A stretch of 64,000 bases of DNA from Parabacteroides goldsteinii DSM 19448 = WAL 12034 (GTDB lineage: Bacteria > Bacteroidota > Bacteroidia > Bacteroidales > Tannerellaceae), in the NCBI RefSeq assembly GCF_000969835.1, contig NZ_KQ033912.1, forward strand, positions 1,811,920 through 1,875,919. Direction: 5' to 3'. Position numbers and translations under genes: made by a program. The notes below the pieces were generated by a model. The model was not told where the DNA came from, ran no database searches, and was given only the letters and a program-made list of their open reading frames with translations. Below, one piece after another: positions 1 through 10,533 of the stretch (its first letter is position 1; the number at the start of each line of letters is the position of its first letter).

Positions 1-983
<983 letters not shown>

Positions 984-1113
984 TTTCCGGTCACATCGCT
1001 GTGAACCTGGATTGATATATCTTCAGCTTGCTCTTGTTACTTTATTTTACGTTGTCCATCATGTCAAAGATCTTGTCGTTACTTTATGTTTCTGATGTCT
1101 CGGTAACTTTTTG

Positions 1114-1187
1114 TGGAGAATAACGGATTCGAACCGTTGACCCTCTGCGTGCAAGGCAGATGCTCTAGCCAGCTGAGCTAATCCCCC
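1114..1187 (-). tRNA. tRNA-Ala (anticodon TGC)
   Basis: The reverse complement folds as a 74-base cloverleaf: acceptor GGGGGAT/ATTCTCC (with G-T wobbles), D arm GCTC/GAGC, anticodon loop CTTGCAC, and T arm AACGG-TTCGAAT-CCGTT. It sits in the 16S-23S spacer after tRNA-Ile, the usual order in Bacteroidales rRNA operons. CCA is not encoded. Confidence 0.97.
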
Positions 1188-1210
1188 AAAATTCTCTCTC
1201 AGAGATTCTG

Positions 1211-1284
1211 TAGTCCCAGGCAGAGTTGAACTGCCGACCTCTACATTATCAGTGTAGCGCTCTAACCAACTGAGCTATAGGACT
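1211..1284 (-). tRNA. tRNA-Ile (anticodon GAT)
   Basis: The reverse complement gives acceptor AGTCCTA pairing with TGGGACT, D arm GCTC/GAGC, anticodon loop CTGATAA and T loop TTCAACT. It is 74 bases long, lies between the 16S gene and tRNA-Ala in the rRNA spacer, and is co-transcribed with them. The spacers 1188-1210 and 1285-1431 show no further gene. Confidence 0.97.
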
Positions 1285-1431
1285 GTCAACTTTGCCTTGG
1301 TTTCCCTCAGCATCATTTTTCTCTCTTGCCGACACTTTATTGCCGGTAGATCTATATTTTATACATATTCAACCGTAGTACAAGTTAACTAATACCTCTG
1401 AGTCAACTTGATAACGAACTCTTCGCTCCAG

Positions 1432-2958
<1,527 letters not shown>

Positions 2959-3095
2959 TTAAATTGTTTTTATATCTCTATGCTCAGAATTCGTATTTAT
3001 TTCAAGTTTTTGACGGTATTAATTTTTAATACTTGTACTACTTGTTGATATGTAAATCTTTCAAAGAACTTTCGCTTTCTTTTCGATTGCGGCTG

Positions 3096-3126
3096 CAAAG
3101 GTAAGGACTTTTTTTTAACTACCAAA
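3096..3126 (-). promoter_or_regulatory. rRNA operon promoter P1 (proximal)
   Basis: On the minus strand there is TTTG (3123-3126), a 19-base spacer and TACCTTTG (3096-3103). This is an exact match to the Bacteroidetes housekeeping sigma consensus TTTG-N19-21-TAnnTTTG. It lies about 140 bases upstream of the 16S 5' end, leaving a long leader. Confidence 0.8.
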
Positions 3127-3267
3127 TTTTTCAAGAGAAAAATTTGAAAAGTTTTTTTTGAGTCGCTGTGACGGTTGGAATTTTGCTTAGAACCTCTAAC
3201 CTCATCCCCTTTCCTCAGGTTACCTCTTTCATCATGTTGGTGCGCCGTTCTCTCTCGAATGCGGGTG

Positions 3268-3299
3268 CAAAAGTAGTAGATTACTACATACGTTCCAAA
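3268..3299 (-). promoter_or_regulatory. rRNA operon promoter P2 (distal)
   Basis: On the minus strand there is TTTG (3296-3299), a 20-base spacer and TACTTTTG (3268-3275), again an exact consensus match. It is 172 bases upstream of P1. Two stacked consensus promoters are expected for a highly expressed rRNA operon. Confidence 0.75.
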
Positions 3300-3452
3300 C
3301 TTTTTACCAACTATTTTTCATTTATTTTTTCACGGCAGGCACTGTAATATAATGTACGCACAAAGAGGACTGAAAAAATACAGGGAGGCTCCCAGGGCTT
3401 TCTCAGATAAAAAACTTTCTCCCTCAAGACAATTAAATTTCCGATTCAAAGA

Positions 3453-3545
3453 ATTATTCGTTCGATATATGTTTTCTATTCGTTCGACAACTGTCGAATG
3501 TTTATTCGATAATTGTTGAATGAATAAAGAACAGCTGTCGAACGA
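3453..3545. repeat. 93-base imperfect palindromic repeat, copy A
   Basis: The element is close to its own reverse complement, with outer arms TCGTTCGA/TCGAACGA and inner CGTTCGACA/TGTCGAATG-type blocks around a centre near GTTTATT. It aligns without gaps to 47380-47472 (72 of 93 positions identical by hand count). It is non-coding and lies between the rRNA promoters and the Gfo/Idh/MocA gene terminator. It could be a miniature mobile element, a REP-like element or a structured RNA. No flanking target-site duplication was recognised. The rest of 3300-3650 holds no gene. Confidence 0.7.
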
Positions 3546-3592
3546 TTTTTTTGTATAGACGAAAAATTAGTGCCCCATATTATAAAAAGACA

Positions 3593-3628
3593 AAGGCTCT
3601 AAATATCATCTAAAATATTCAGAGCCTT
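3593..3628 (-). terminator. Intrinsic terminator of the Gfo/Idh/MocA gene
   Basis: AAGGCTCT (3593-3600) pairs with AGAGCCTT (3621-3628), with additional AATAT/ATATT pairing inside. Read on the minus strand, the hairpin is followed by a T-rich stretch (TTTGTCTTTTTATAA). It lies about 20 bases beyond the stop codon of the minus-strand oxidoreductase gene. Confidence 0.7.
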
Positions 3629-3650
3629 CAATACTAATATAAACACGAAA

Positions 3651-5018
3651 TTACATCACTGGTGCATCCGGAGCTTTACCCGGTTTCGGCGCTTCTCCTT
3701 CTTTATAGTCAGGTAATGCTCCCATTTCATATTTCTCCGGACCATAGCGAAGAGTAGATGCCATGATCTCATCCCAGGAAATAGGCTTTCCGGTGTAAGC
3801 TGCCTCACGTCCCAGAATAGCAACCTGAGTAGAATAGGCCAGCGCTTCTGCCTGATTTATTTTCTTATCCAAACGGATTGATTCAACAAAATGCACATGT
3901 TCCTGATCATATGGATTCTTTACAGGTTTATTCTGATAATCATATTCCCAAAGAATGTTTCCATTATAATCCACAATTTTAATTTCACCCCGGTCATTCA
4001 GAGAGGCCATCCCCTTGGTTCCATATACCTGCTCGGAAACATTTCCGTCACAACCGTCGATCTGACGAGCAGTCGCCAACATGCGTTTGTTATTGTTATA
4101 ATAATAATCTACACTGAAAAAGTCATAGATATCACCGGTCAGGCGCTGCGCACGACCACCGAAACCAACAGCACGGATAGGACGGTCTTCCATAAACCAG
4201 GTTACCACATCAATATTATGAATAGCCTGATCCAACAGGTGATCCCCACTTAACCATTTAATGTTAAACCAGTTACGAATACAGTATTCCATATCGCTCC
4301 ATTCCGGACGTTTGCGCTTATTCCACCATGCCCCCTGGTCCCAATGAGCGGAAGAAGATACGACATCACCGATCAATCCGTTTTTTACCTGCACATAAGC
4401 CTCCCAATAATCTCTGCGATGACGGCGTTGATTACCTGTTACAACCGTCAACCCCTTAGATGTTGCAACTTTGGCTGCAGCAATCACTGTACGGATTCCG
4501 GTCGGATCGACAGCACAAGGCTTTTCCATAAAAATATGTTTACCAGCCTCAACCGCCGCCTTGAATTGCTCCGGTCGGAAATGTGTAGGAGTACATAACA
4601 GGACTACATCGATATCATTCATTGCCAACACCTTCTGATAAGCATCGAAGCCTAAGAAACAATTGGCATCAGGAACTTCATTTTTAAATTGTTCAGACAA
4701 TACTTTCCGGCAGGTCGCCATTCTATCCGGGAACAAATCAGCCAAAGCAATAATAGACACATTCGGTCCTGATTTGAGGAATTGTGTAGCCGCCCCGGTT
4801 CCACGATCGCCGCAACCCACCAAAGCTGCTTTTAAGGGTTTTCCATCAGGTGCTACCTCTACGAAAGAGAACATTCCCAATTCTTCCGGAGAATAACTCT
4901 TCGCAGCCGTTCCTGCACTTTGTTGTTGTGTACATGAAGTCATTACAGCCGACGACATACCCAGTGGTATTCCGGCACCCAGCAATGCTGTGTTTGTTAA
5001 GAAATCTCTTCTTTTCAT
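3651..5018 (-). CDS. Gfo/Idh/MocA family oxidoreductase with twin-arginine signal
   Basis: A 455-residue NAD(P)-dependent dehydrogenase-fold protein. The N-terminus MKRRDFLTNTALLG is a twin-arginine (RR-x-F-L) export signal, possibly ending in a lipobox (MTSC). The Rossmann fold starts with ALVGCGDRGTG, and the EKP motif (MEKPCAVD) typical of the family follows. The C-terminal half has the family's LSGDHLLDQAIHNIDV block. Family members oxidise or reduce sugars, inositols and their derivatives; the exported forms in Bacteroidetes are poorly characterised. The start at 5018 is chosen because a minus-strand promoter (TATATTTG, 5053-5060) lies just upstream, which excludes a longer frame beginning at 5150. 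It is divergent from a GH29 gene, so a role in processing fucose-like glycans is plausible but inferred. GH109 was considered and is not supported. Confidence 0.85.
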   Translation of the reverse strand: MKRRDFLTNTALLGAGIPLGMSSAVMTSCTQQQSAGTAAKSYSPEELGMFSFVEVAPDGKPLKAALVGCGDRGTGAATQFLKSGPNVSIIALADLFPDRMATCRKVLSEQFKNEVPDANCFLGFDAYQKVLAMNDIDVVLLCTPTHFRPEQFKAAVEAGKHIFMEKPCAVDPTGIRTVIAAAKVATSKGLTVVTGNQRRHRRDYWEAYVQVKNGLIGDVVSSSAHWDQGAWWNKRKRPEWSDMEYCIRNWFNIKWLSGDHLLDQAIHNIDVVTWFMEDRPIRAVGFGGRAQRLTGDIYDFFSVDYYYNNNKRMLATARQIDGCDGNVSEQVYGTKGMASLNDRGEIKIVDYNGNILWEYDYQNKPVKNPYDQEHVHFVESIRLDKKINQAEALAYSTQVAILGREAAYTGKPISWDEIMASTLRYGPEKYEMGALPDYKEGEAPKPGKAPDAPVM

Positions 5019-5052
5019 GGTATTAATAATAAAAATATAGTTATTAGACGCC

Positions 5053-5083
5053 CAAATATATAAATTCACCTGGAATAAAACAA
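5053..5083 (-). promoter_or_regulatory. Promoter of the Gfo/Idh/MocA gene
   Basis: The minus strand reads TTG (5081-5083), a 20-base spacer, then TATATTTG (5053-5060), a good Bacteroidetes -33/-7 pair. Transcription would start near 5046, giving a leader of about 28 bases before the ATG at 5018. Confidence 0.6.
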
Positions 5084-5270
5084 GCATAAAAGATTTTTTA
5101 TAGACCACATTATTAGAGACATAGGTGAATTTTAGATGTATTTTAGACAATAAGTAAAATGATATTGTATAAAATACGGCAAGTATCCTATAAAACCAGC
5201 ACGGCTCTGTAATACAATAACTAAAAATAGCAAAACAGACAGAATATCCTTATACAAATTATATTTTTTG

Positions 5271-5278
5271 TACCTTTG
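5271..5278 (+). promoter_or_regulatory. -7 box of the GH29 gene
   Basis: TACCTTTG fits the Bacteroidetes TAnnTTTG -7 element and lies 27 bases before the start codon. No clear TTTG is visible at the -33 position, so the promoter may need an activator. Confidence 0.5.
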
Positions 5279-5305
5279 AAGCATCAACAATAACATAATC
5301 AAACG

Positions 5306-7360
5306 ATGAAAAGCGCAAATTATCTTTTCCTCCTCGGATTAGGACTTACTACTTTAATTTCCTGTAAAGAAGTAAACGCCCCTGATCCTGTTTATCCTGT
5401 TCCGACGCCTGAACAGGTGGAATGGCACAAAATGGAGACATATGCCTTCGTTCATTTCGGTCTAAACACATTCAATGATCTGGAATGGGGATACGGGAAC
5501 ACGCCTGCTTCCACTTTCAATCCTACAGATTTAGATTGCGAACAATGGGTTCGTACGATCCTGGCTGCCGGATTAAAAGGGGTGATTCTCACTGCCAAAC
5601 ATCATGACGGTTTTTGCCTGTGGCAAACGGCAACCACAGAATACAGCGTTAAAAATTCTCCCTGGGAAGACGGAAAAGGTGATATGGTAAAAGAGCTTTC
5701 CGACGCCTGCCACAAGCATGGATTGAAATTCGGTATTTATCTCTCCCCCTGGGACCGTAACAGTGAGAATTACGGACAACCGGGATATGTAGAAAAGTTC
5801 CATGCCCAATTACATGAATTAGTCTGCAATTACGGTCCGTTGTTCGAATACTGGTTTGACGGAGCTAACGGCGGCAACGGCTGGTACGGCGGCGCAAATG
5901 AAACGCGTTCTATCGACCCGAATACCTATTATAAATATGAACAGGCTGTCGACACGATTAAAAAGTATAATCCTTCCGTCATGATTTTTGGAGGAACCGA
6001 ACCGACCATCCGCTGGATCGGCAACGAAGAAGGCTGGGCAGGCGATACTCAATGGAGTATGTTCACTAAAAAAGACGGCATACATTATCGTCAGAGCCAG
6101 TGGGGACTGGAAGACGGTGAAGAATGGCTGGGTGGCGAATGCGACGTTTCCATTCGTCCGGGTTGGTTCTATCACGCACGTGAAGACCATCAGGTAAAAT
6201 CACTATCACATTTAGTCGATCTGTATTACCGCAGTGTCGGACATAATGCAAACTTCCTGCTAAACTTCCCGGTTGCATTAAACGGAAAGATCAGTCCGAC
6301 GGATTCTATCCGTGCAGTCGAATGGTATCAAACCATACAGAACGATTTAAAAACCAACTTATTAAAGGGTGCATCCGTAAAAGCCAGCAATTCCCGCGGC
6401 GGCCAGTTTAAGGCTGACAAAACGAATGACGGCAATTGGGATTCTTACTGGGCTACGGAAGACGGAGTTACAAACGCTACGCTTACCTTCACCTTCAGCA
6501 AACCGACGGATGTAAACCGCCTGATGATACAGGAATATATCCCATTGGGACAGCGTGTCAAAGCATTCACCATCGAAACAGAAAAAGACGGGCAATGGAC
6601 ACCGGTTGAAGCAGCCGATTCCACGACGACTGTCGGCTACAAACGTATCGTCCGTTTCCAGACTGTCAATGCAGACAAGATACGCATCAACTTCCTGGAT
6701 GCACGCGGCCCGCTATGTATCAATAATGTAGAGGCTTTCCTGGCACCGGCCTTATTAACCGAACCGGAAATCAGACGTGACCGCAAAGATGTTGTTTCTA
6801 TCCGGGTAGAAGATAAAAACTCGGAACTCCATTATACGACTGACGGTTCGGAACCGACAAAAGATTCCCCCCGTTATACCGAACCTTTTGTTTTTGCTCA
6901 AAAAGGAACAATCAAGGCTATCTCGTACGACCGTACTTTCGACAAGAGCAGTCCGGTTTCCGTAAAAGAGCTGGATATTCCGGCATCTAACTACACTGTC
7001 ATTTATCCAAAAGACGAAAAAACAATAGCGATGTTCGACGGCAACGGATATACGACATTCTATTTACCGAAAGGGAAACAGGAAATCGAAATACAGTTAG
7101 CAAATGATATGCCGATTGCCGGCTTCCGCTATGTACCCAACCAGGGACGTGATGCCGGAGGACATATTTCAAATTACCAGTTGTTTGTCAATAACAAGAA
7201 AGTTGCAGAAGGCGAATTCTCGAATATCAAACATAATCCGATAGAACAGGAAATCCGTTTCCCGGCTATAAAAGGAAACAAGATACGGTTTGTTGCAACC
7301 CGCATCGTCGATAATCAGCCCCAGGCAGGGATCGGTGAGTTTTCGGTAATTACAGAATAA
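5306..7360 (+). CDS. GH29 alpha-L-fucosidase family lipoprotein
   Basis: A 684-residue exported glycosidase. Signal peptide with lipobox LISC (lipid Cys20). The GH29 TIM barrel spans about residues 35-345: FVHFGLNTF near 49, TAKHHDGF near 97, and YWFDG with probable nucleophile Asp185. It is followed by a carbohydrate-binding F5/8 type C-like domain (about 350-475), a chitobiase C-terminal-type region (about 480-565, [10 protein letters not shown]) and a terminal beta domain. Family members release alpha-linked L-fucose by a retaining mechanism; some accept L-galactose, the 6-hydroxy analogue. An L-galactose catabolic operon lies 24 kb away, so alpha-L-galactosidase activity is worth considering. 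The gene is convergent with the GH88 gene across a shared hairpin terminator. The acid/base residue was not assigned. Confidence 0.9.
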   Translation: MKSANYLFLLGLGLTTLISCKEVNAPDPVYPVPTPEQVEWHKMETYAFVHFGLNTFNDLEWGYGNTPASTFNPTDLDCEQWVRTILAAGLKGVILTAKHHDGFCLWQTATTEYSVKNSPWEDGKGDMVKELSDACHKHGLKFGIYLSPWDRNSENYGQPGYVEKFHAQLHELVCNYGPLFEYWFDGANGGNGWYGGANETRSIDPNTYYKYEQAVDTIKKYNPSVMIFGGTEPTIRWIGNEEGWAGDTQWSMFTKKDGIHYRQSQWGLEDGEEWLGGECDVSIRPGWFYHAREDHQVKSLSHLVDLYYRSVGHNANFLLNFPVALNGKISPTDSIRAVEWYQTIQNDLKTNLLKGASVKASNSRGGQFKADKTNDGNWDSYWATEDGVTNATLTFTFSKPTDVNRLMIQEYIPLGQRVKAFTIETEKDGQWTPVEAADSTTTVGYKRIVRFQTVNADKIRINFLDARGPLCINNVEAFLAPALLTEPEIRRDRKDVVSIRVEDKNSELHYTTDGSEPTKDSPRYTEPFVFAQKGTIKAISYDRTFDKSSPVSVKELDIPASNYTVIYPKDEKTIAMFDGNGYTTFYLPKGKQEIEIQLANDMPIAGFRYVPNQGRDAGGHISNYQLFVNNKKVAEGEFSNIKHNPIEQEIRFPAIKGNKIRFVATRIVDNQPQAGIGEFSVITE

Positions 7361-7414
7361 ATTGTACAGGCACATAATCTTTGAATTAGAACAAAGGATT
7401 ATGTGCCATACAAT
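7361..7414. terminator. Bidirectional hairpin terminator between convergent genes
   Basis: A long inverted repeat: ATTGTA and GGCACATAATC on the left pair with GATTATGTGCC and TACAAT on the right, with TTTG/CAAA closing the inside. It fills the 74-base gap between the stop codons of the GH29 gene and the GH88 gene and is likely to stop transcription from both sides. Confidence 0.75.
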
Positions 7415-7434
7415 ACAAAAAGAGTCTTGTGCTG

Positions 7435-8637
7435 TTACGAATTATACATCTTCTCTATATCCCTTTTCCGTTTTAATGCCTCCAAGAAATAATAATCAGC
7501 ATAATTGAGTGGAACATCTATTTCACCATTATGAGGTATACTTCCTACACAATGCATTAATAGAAAATTCCCATTCTTTCCCAATTCCGCACGATATGCC
7601 GGAGAAGCCAAACTCTCCATAATACGGTCAGCATATGCCTTATATGTCTGCGGTTCAGAAACTCCCATCGTTGTTATTTCATATAAGGCAGAAGCGATAC
7701 AAGCCGCAGCCGAAGCATCCCGATAGTCATTTGGTATGTTAGGAGCATCCATATCCCAGTAAAAAATAAAATCATCAGGAGTATTTTTATGAGTAAACAT
7801 AAAATGGATTGATTTTAACGCCTGGTCCAGATATTTTCGGTCTCCCGTTTCACGATAACAAAGTGTTAAACCATAGATACCCCAGGCTTGCCCACGGCTC
7901 CATGCCGATTCATGTGCATATCCCTGTGCAGTATGACGGAAACGAACGGAACCATTCTCCATACTGTAATCTACCACATGATAACAGCTGCCATCCGGAC
8001 GATACTGTTCCTTCATGGTACGATCCACATGGGAAACAGCAATTTTATAGAATGTCGAATCGCCGGACAATTTTGTTGCAGCAAATAATAACTCAAGGTT
8101 CATCATATTATCAATAATGACAGGACATTCCCAACCACGTTCGGAAATCCATCCCCTGTCAACATTCCAGGACTGAATGATACCCGCCACAGGCCGGAAA
8201 CGAGTCGATAAAGACCGGGCTGCCTCAACAATCACATTTTTATACTCCTCATCTCCTGTTAAACGTAACCCATTGCCGAAACTGCAATAGATCATAAAAC
8301 CGACGTCATGATTCCATGTAATGTTTTTGGCATCCTTAACCTCCTCTGTATACTTTCGAGCTATAGGTAACAACGTCTTATCTCCCGTCAATTCATACAA
8401 ATACCATATAGAACCTGGGAAAAAACCGCTTCGCCAGTCGGTCAGATTACAGTAATAAACGGAGCCGTCTGAATTCAAGGTCGTCGGATTCATAAACTTA
8501 CCGCTTTCTTCAATAAGTTTTATCTCATTACCTATCTGTTTATGGGCAAACTCCACATTTTCTTCAATAAACTCCTTCTTCACTTCACTACATGAAATCA
8601 ACGCAGCACAGAAAGCTATACCCATTAAATACTTCAT
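7435..8637 (-). CDS. GH88 unsaturated glucuronyl hydrolase lipoprotein
   Basis: A 400-residue exported enzyme of the GH88 family, which hydrolyses the 4,5-unsaturated uronic acid left at the non-reducing end after polysaccharide lyase cleavage. The signal peptide MKYLMGIAFCAALISC ends in a lipobox. The alpha/alpha-barrel signatures NLTDWRSGFFPGSIWYLYE, TWNHDVGFM and VIIDNMMNLELLF are present, and the Asp residues in the last two are probable catalytic residues. The length is normal. An upstream in-frame ATG at 8646 would add three residues. It is the last gene of the SusC-SusD-lyase-GH88 operon, 41 bases after the lyase, and processes that enzyme's products in the periplasm or at the membrane. 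Confidence 0.92.
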   Translation of the reverse strand: MKYLMGIAFCAALISCSEVKKEFIEENVEFAHKQIGNEIKLIEESGKFMNPTTLNSDGSVYYCNLTDWRSGFFPGSIWYLYELTGDKTLLPIARKYTEEVKDAKNITWNHDVGFMIYCSFGNGLRLTGDEEYKNVIVEAARSLSTRFRPVAGIIQSWNVDRGWISERGWECPVIIDNMMNLELLFAATKLSGDSTFYKIAVSHVDRTMKEQYRPDGSCYHVVDYSMENGSVRFRHTAQGYAHESAWSRGQAWGIYGLTLCYRETGDRKYLDQALKSIHFMFTHKNTPDDFIFYWDMDAPNIPNDYRDASAAACIASALYEITTMGVSEPQTYKAYADRIMESLASPAYRAELGKNGNFLLMHCVGSIPHNGEIDVPLNYADYYFLEALKRKRDIEKMYNS

Positions 8638-8678
8638 TTTTACCATATTATATATTTATTTTTGATCTAATTACATCT

Positions 8679-10511
8679 CTAATCTCCTGACAATAAGACT
8701 TTGATTACCTGTATGGTGCTATCTGAAACCGAAGCCGATAAAACCGTATAACCTTCTATAGGTTTTTCATTTTCCGTCTCTCTTTTTGCCCTTTTTGTTG
8801 TAAACGAAGCGTTAACCGGCGATTCAATCTTCAAAAAGAATGATTTACCATCTTTTCGTAAAATTGCCGTATTTCCATTACATTCAACATCGGCAGAAGT
8901 AATCACAGACCATTGAACCGATTGCTCCGCATTTTTTAACCCTACGCTGTCCGTAATCATTATCCGGGTATCATCCAATAAACAGAAAGTCCGGTAAACA
9001 AAGCGGCTCTGTTCCTGATAAGCCGTACTCATATCCATTGTTACAAAAGGGCGGACAGCTTTATCGTCACAATCTTTGATCTCTCCCATCCCAGCTGAAT
9101 TTTGTAATTGATTATCGATCGCCAGAGTATTATGACTAAAATTGGAATTCCTAAAATAAGTCCACCTCCGGCCGTCCGGCTTATAATCCCAGAATCCGGG
9201 CAAACTGTAATTATCCGTTCCCAGATCGTCAGTCCACCTTATCCCGTTTGTTTCTACAATGAAAGTTCCGATATCCAACTGTTGATGTGCCATATCCGGA
9301 TCGCCGGTTTTAGCGATCAGATAAATACTGTTGGATACATTCCTGTCTCCATTAAATACAACAATATCGTTTATTCCTCTGTAGACGTTTAACTTCGGCA
9401 AGGTTTTTGAAGCAGAAAAGACTGTATCATACCAGGGAATAGACAAAAAATAAAATCTGAAATAATTCCCGCTTTGTACTGTTTCCGAAAGGACCTTCCT
9501 ATAAAACGCTGCTGCTTCCGGCTGATTGAATGCTTTACTGAAATAGAAATAAATAGGTTCTGCTGCCGGCGCCGTACTTCCGGAATTAGCAAAATTGAAT
9601 ATCTTACCGGAAGGACTTGTGCTATGCATATAATACAAAACACTTTTATCCACACCCTGCATTTCAGAAAGTCCGAAATCCTGTCCGAGATTATCATTCA
9701 AGGCCTTTAATAAGAGCGAAAGATACATATTGGTATATCCCCAATAGGCAGGTCCTTCATAACAAACTCCATCCGGTGCCAGATGTTTCAGACAATTAGG
9801 AACATACTTTACAGCTTCACCGATAATATGTTGGGTAAGTTCAGGATAATACTCCTCAATGGCTAAAGCCCCTAATACCATCCCTGTATTACAAACCACA
9901 TTCCAGTTCGTCTCACGTTTGGCCCAAGAATCACTGTTACCGGTTTTATACTCTTCGACAACAAGATCCAGAGCCTTCGTTTTAATGGAACTGACAATCA
10001 ATTGTTTTGTCACAGGAGACAGCACATCATATAACCAGTCGTATCCGATAGCAACCGCAGTCGTCATTTCTGCAACATCTAGATAATGAGCAGGGTCCCA
10101 ATCCTGATAATTACAGACATGCACCAATTCCTTTTCTGCCTTCTCTGCAAACCGTTTATCTCCACTGAGCCGGTAAGCCAGGGACAGGTTGACCATTCGG
10201 TATACCTGTTCACGACTGACCGGCAATATATCTTTCGTCTGTTTAACCTTCGTGCGCGGATCCTCCTGTAATGGAACAACCAATAATCGTTCCGCTTCCT
10301 TCATCAAACCGGCACGTAGGCTGTCCAATAAAGGTTCTCTACCCGCTAAAGCCTGAACTCTTTGTTCTTCCTGCTTACTAAACAGCAACCTGGGATGCTG
10401 CTGCAACACCCTTTCAGGAAAAAGGGCCGATGCATCTTTACAGTTTACCACCGAAGAAAACAAAAAGAATGATAAGCTCACTAAACTAATAAATCTCATA
10501 AATTGATACAT
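8679..10511 (-). CDS. Heparinase II/III family polysaccharide lyase
   Basis: A 610-residue exported lyase. The N-terminal hydrophobic segment ends in VVNC, a possible lipobox. An alpha/alpha toroid domain fills about residues 30-360, with the family motif NWNVVCNTG (Asn202) and YEGPAYWGY (Tyr257). A C-terminal beta-sandwich carries the heparinase II/III block MAHQQLDIGTF (His409) followed by RWTDDLGTDNY and SHNTLAID. Enzymes of this superfamily (several PL families) cleave uronic-acid-containing polysaccharides by beta-elimination. The exact PL family and substrate cannot be assigned by eye. It sits 22 bases after susD and just before GH88, which would remove the unsaturated sugar it creates. 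ATG codons at 10511 and 10499 are both possible starts. Confidence 0.88.
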   Translation of the reverse strand: MYQFMRFISLVSLSFFLFSSVVNCKDASALFPERVLQQHPRLLFSKQEEQRVQALAGREPLLDSLRAGLMKEAERLLVVPLQEDPRTKVKQTKDILPVSREQVYRMVNLSLAYRLSGDKRFAEKAEKELVHVCNYQDWDPAHYLDVAEMTTAVAIGYDWLYDVLSPVTKQLIVSSIKTKALDLVVEEYKTGNSDSWAKRETNWNVVCNTGMVLGALAIEEYYPELTQHIIGEAVKYVPNCLKHLAPDGVCYEGPAYWGYTNMYLSLLLKALNDNLGQDFGLSEMQGVDKSVLYYMHSTSPSGKIFNFANSGSTAPAAEPIYFYFSKAFNQPEAAAFYRKVLSETVQSGNYFRFYFLSIPWYDTVFSASKTLPKLNVYRGINDIVVFNGDRNVSNSIYLIAKTGDPDMAHQQLDIGTFIVETNGIRWTDDLGTDNYSLPGFWDYKPDGRRWTYFRNSNFSHNTLAIDNQLQNSAGMGEIKDCDDKAVRPFVTMDMSTAYQEQSRFVYRTFCLLDDTRIMITDSVGLKNAEQSVQWSVITSADVECNGNTAILRKDGKSFFLKIESPVNASFTTKRAKRETENEKPIEGYTVLSASVSDSTIQVIKVLLSGD

Positions 10512-10533
10512 TGAAATTACATTTTGAACGGAT

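Noticed and set aside
3651..5018. GH109 glycosidase assignment
   Set aside because: The Rossmann start and tail fit general Gfo/Idh/MocA oxidoreductases, and the sequence signatures I associate with GH109 were not seen.
5019..5150. Longer N-terminus for the Gfo/Idh/MocA protein starting at 5150
   Set aside because: The extra 44 residues lie across a good minus-strand promoter, and the twin-arginine signal begins at 5018.
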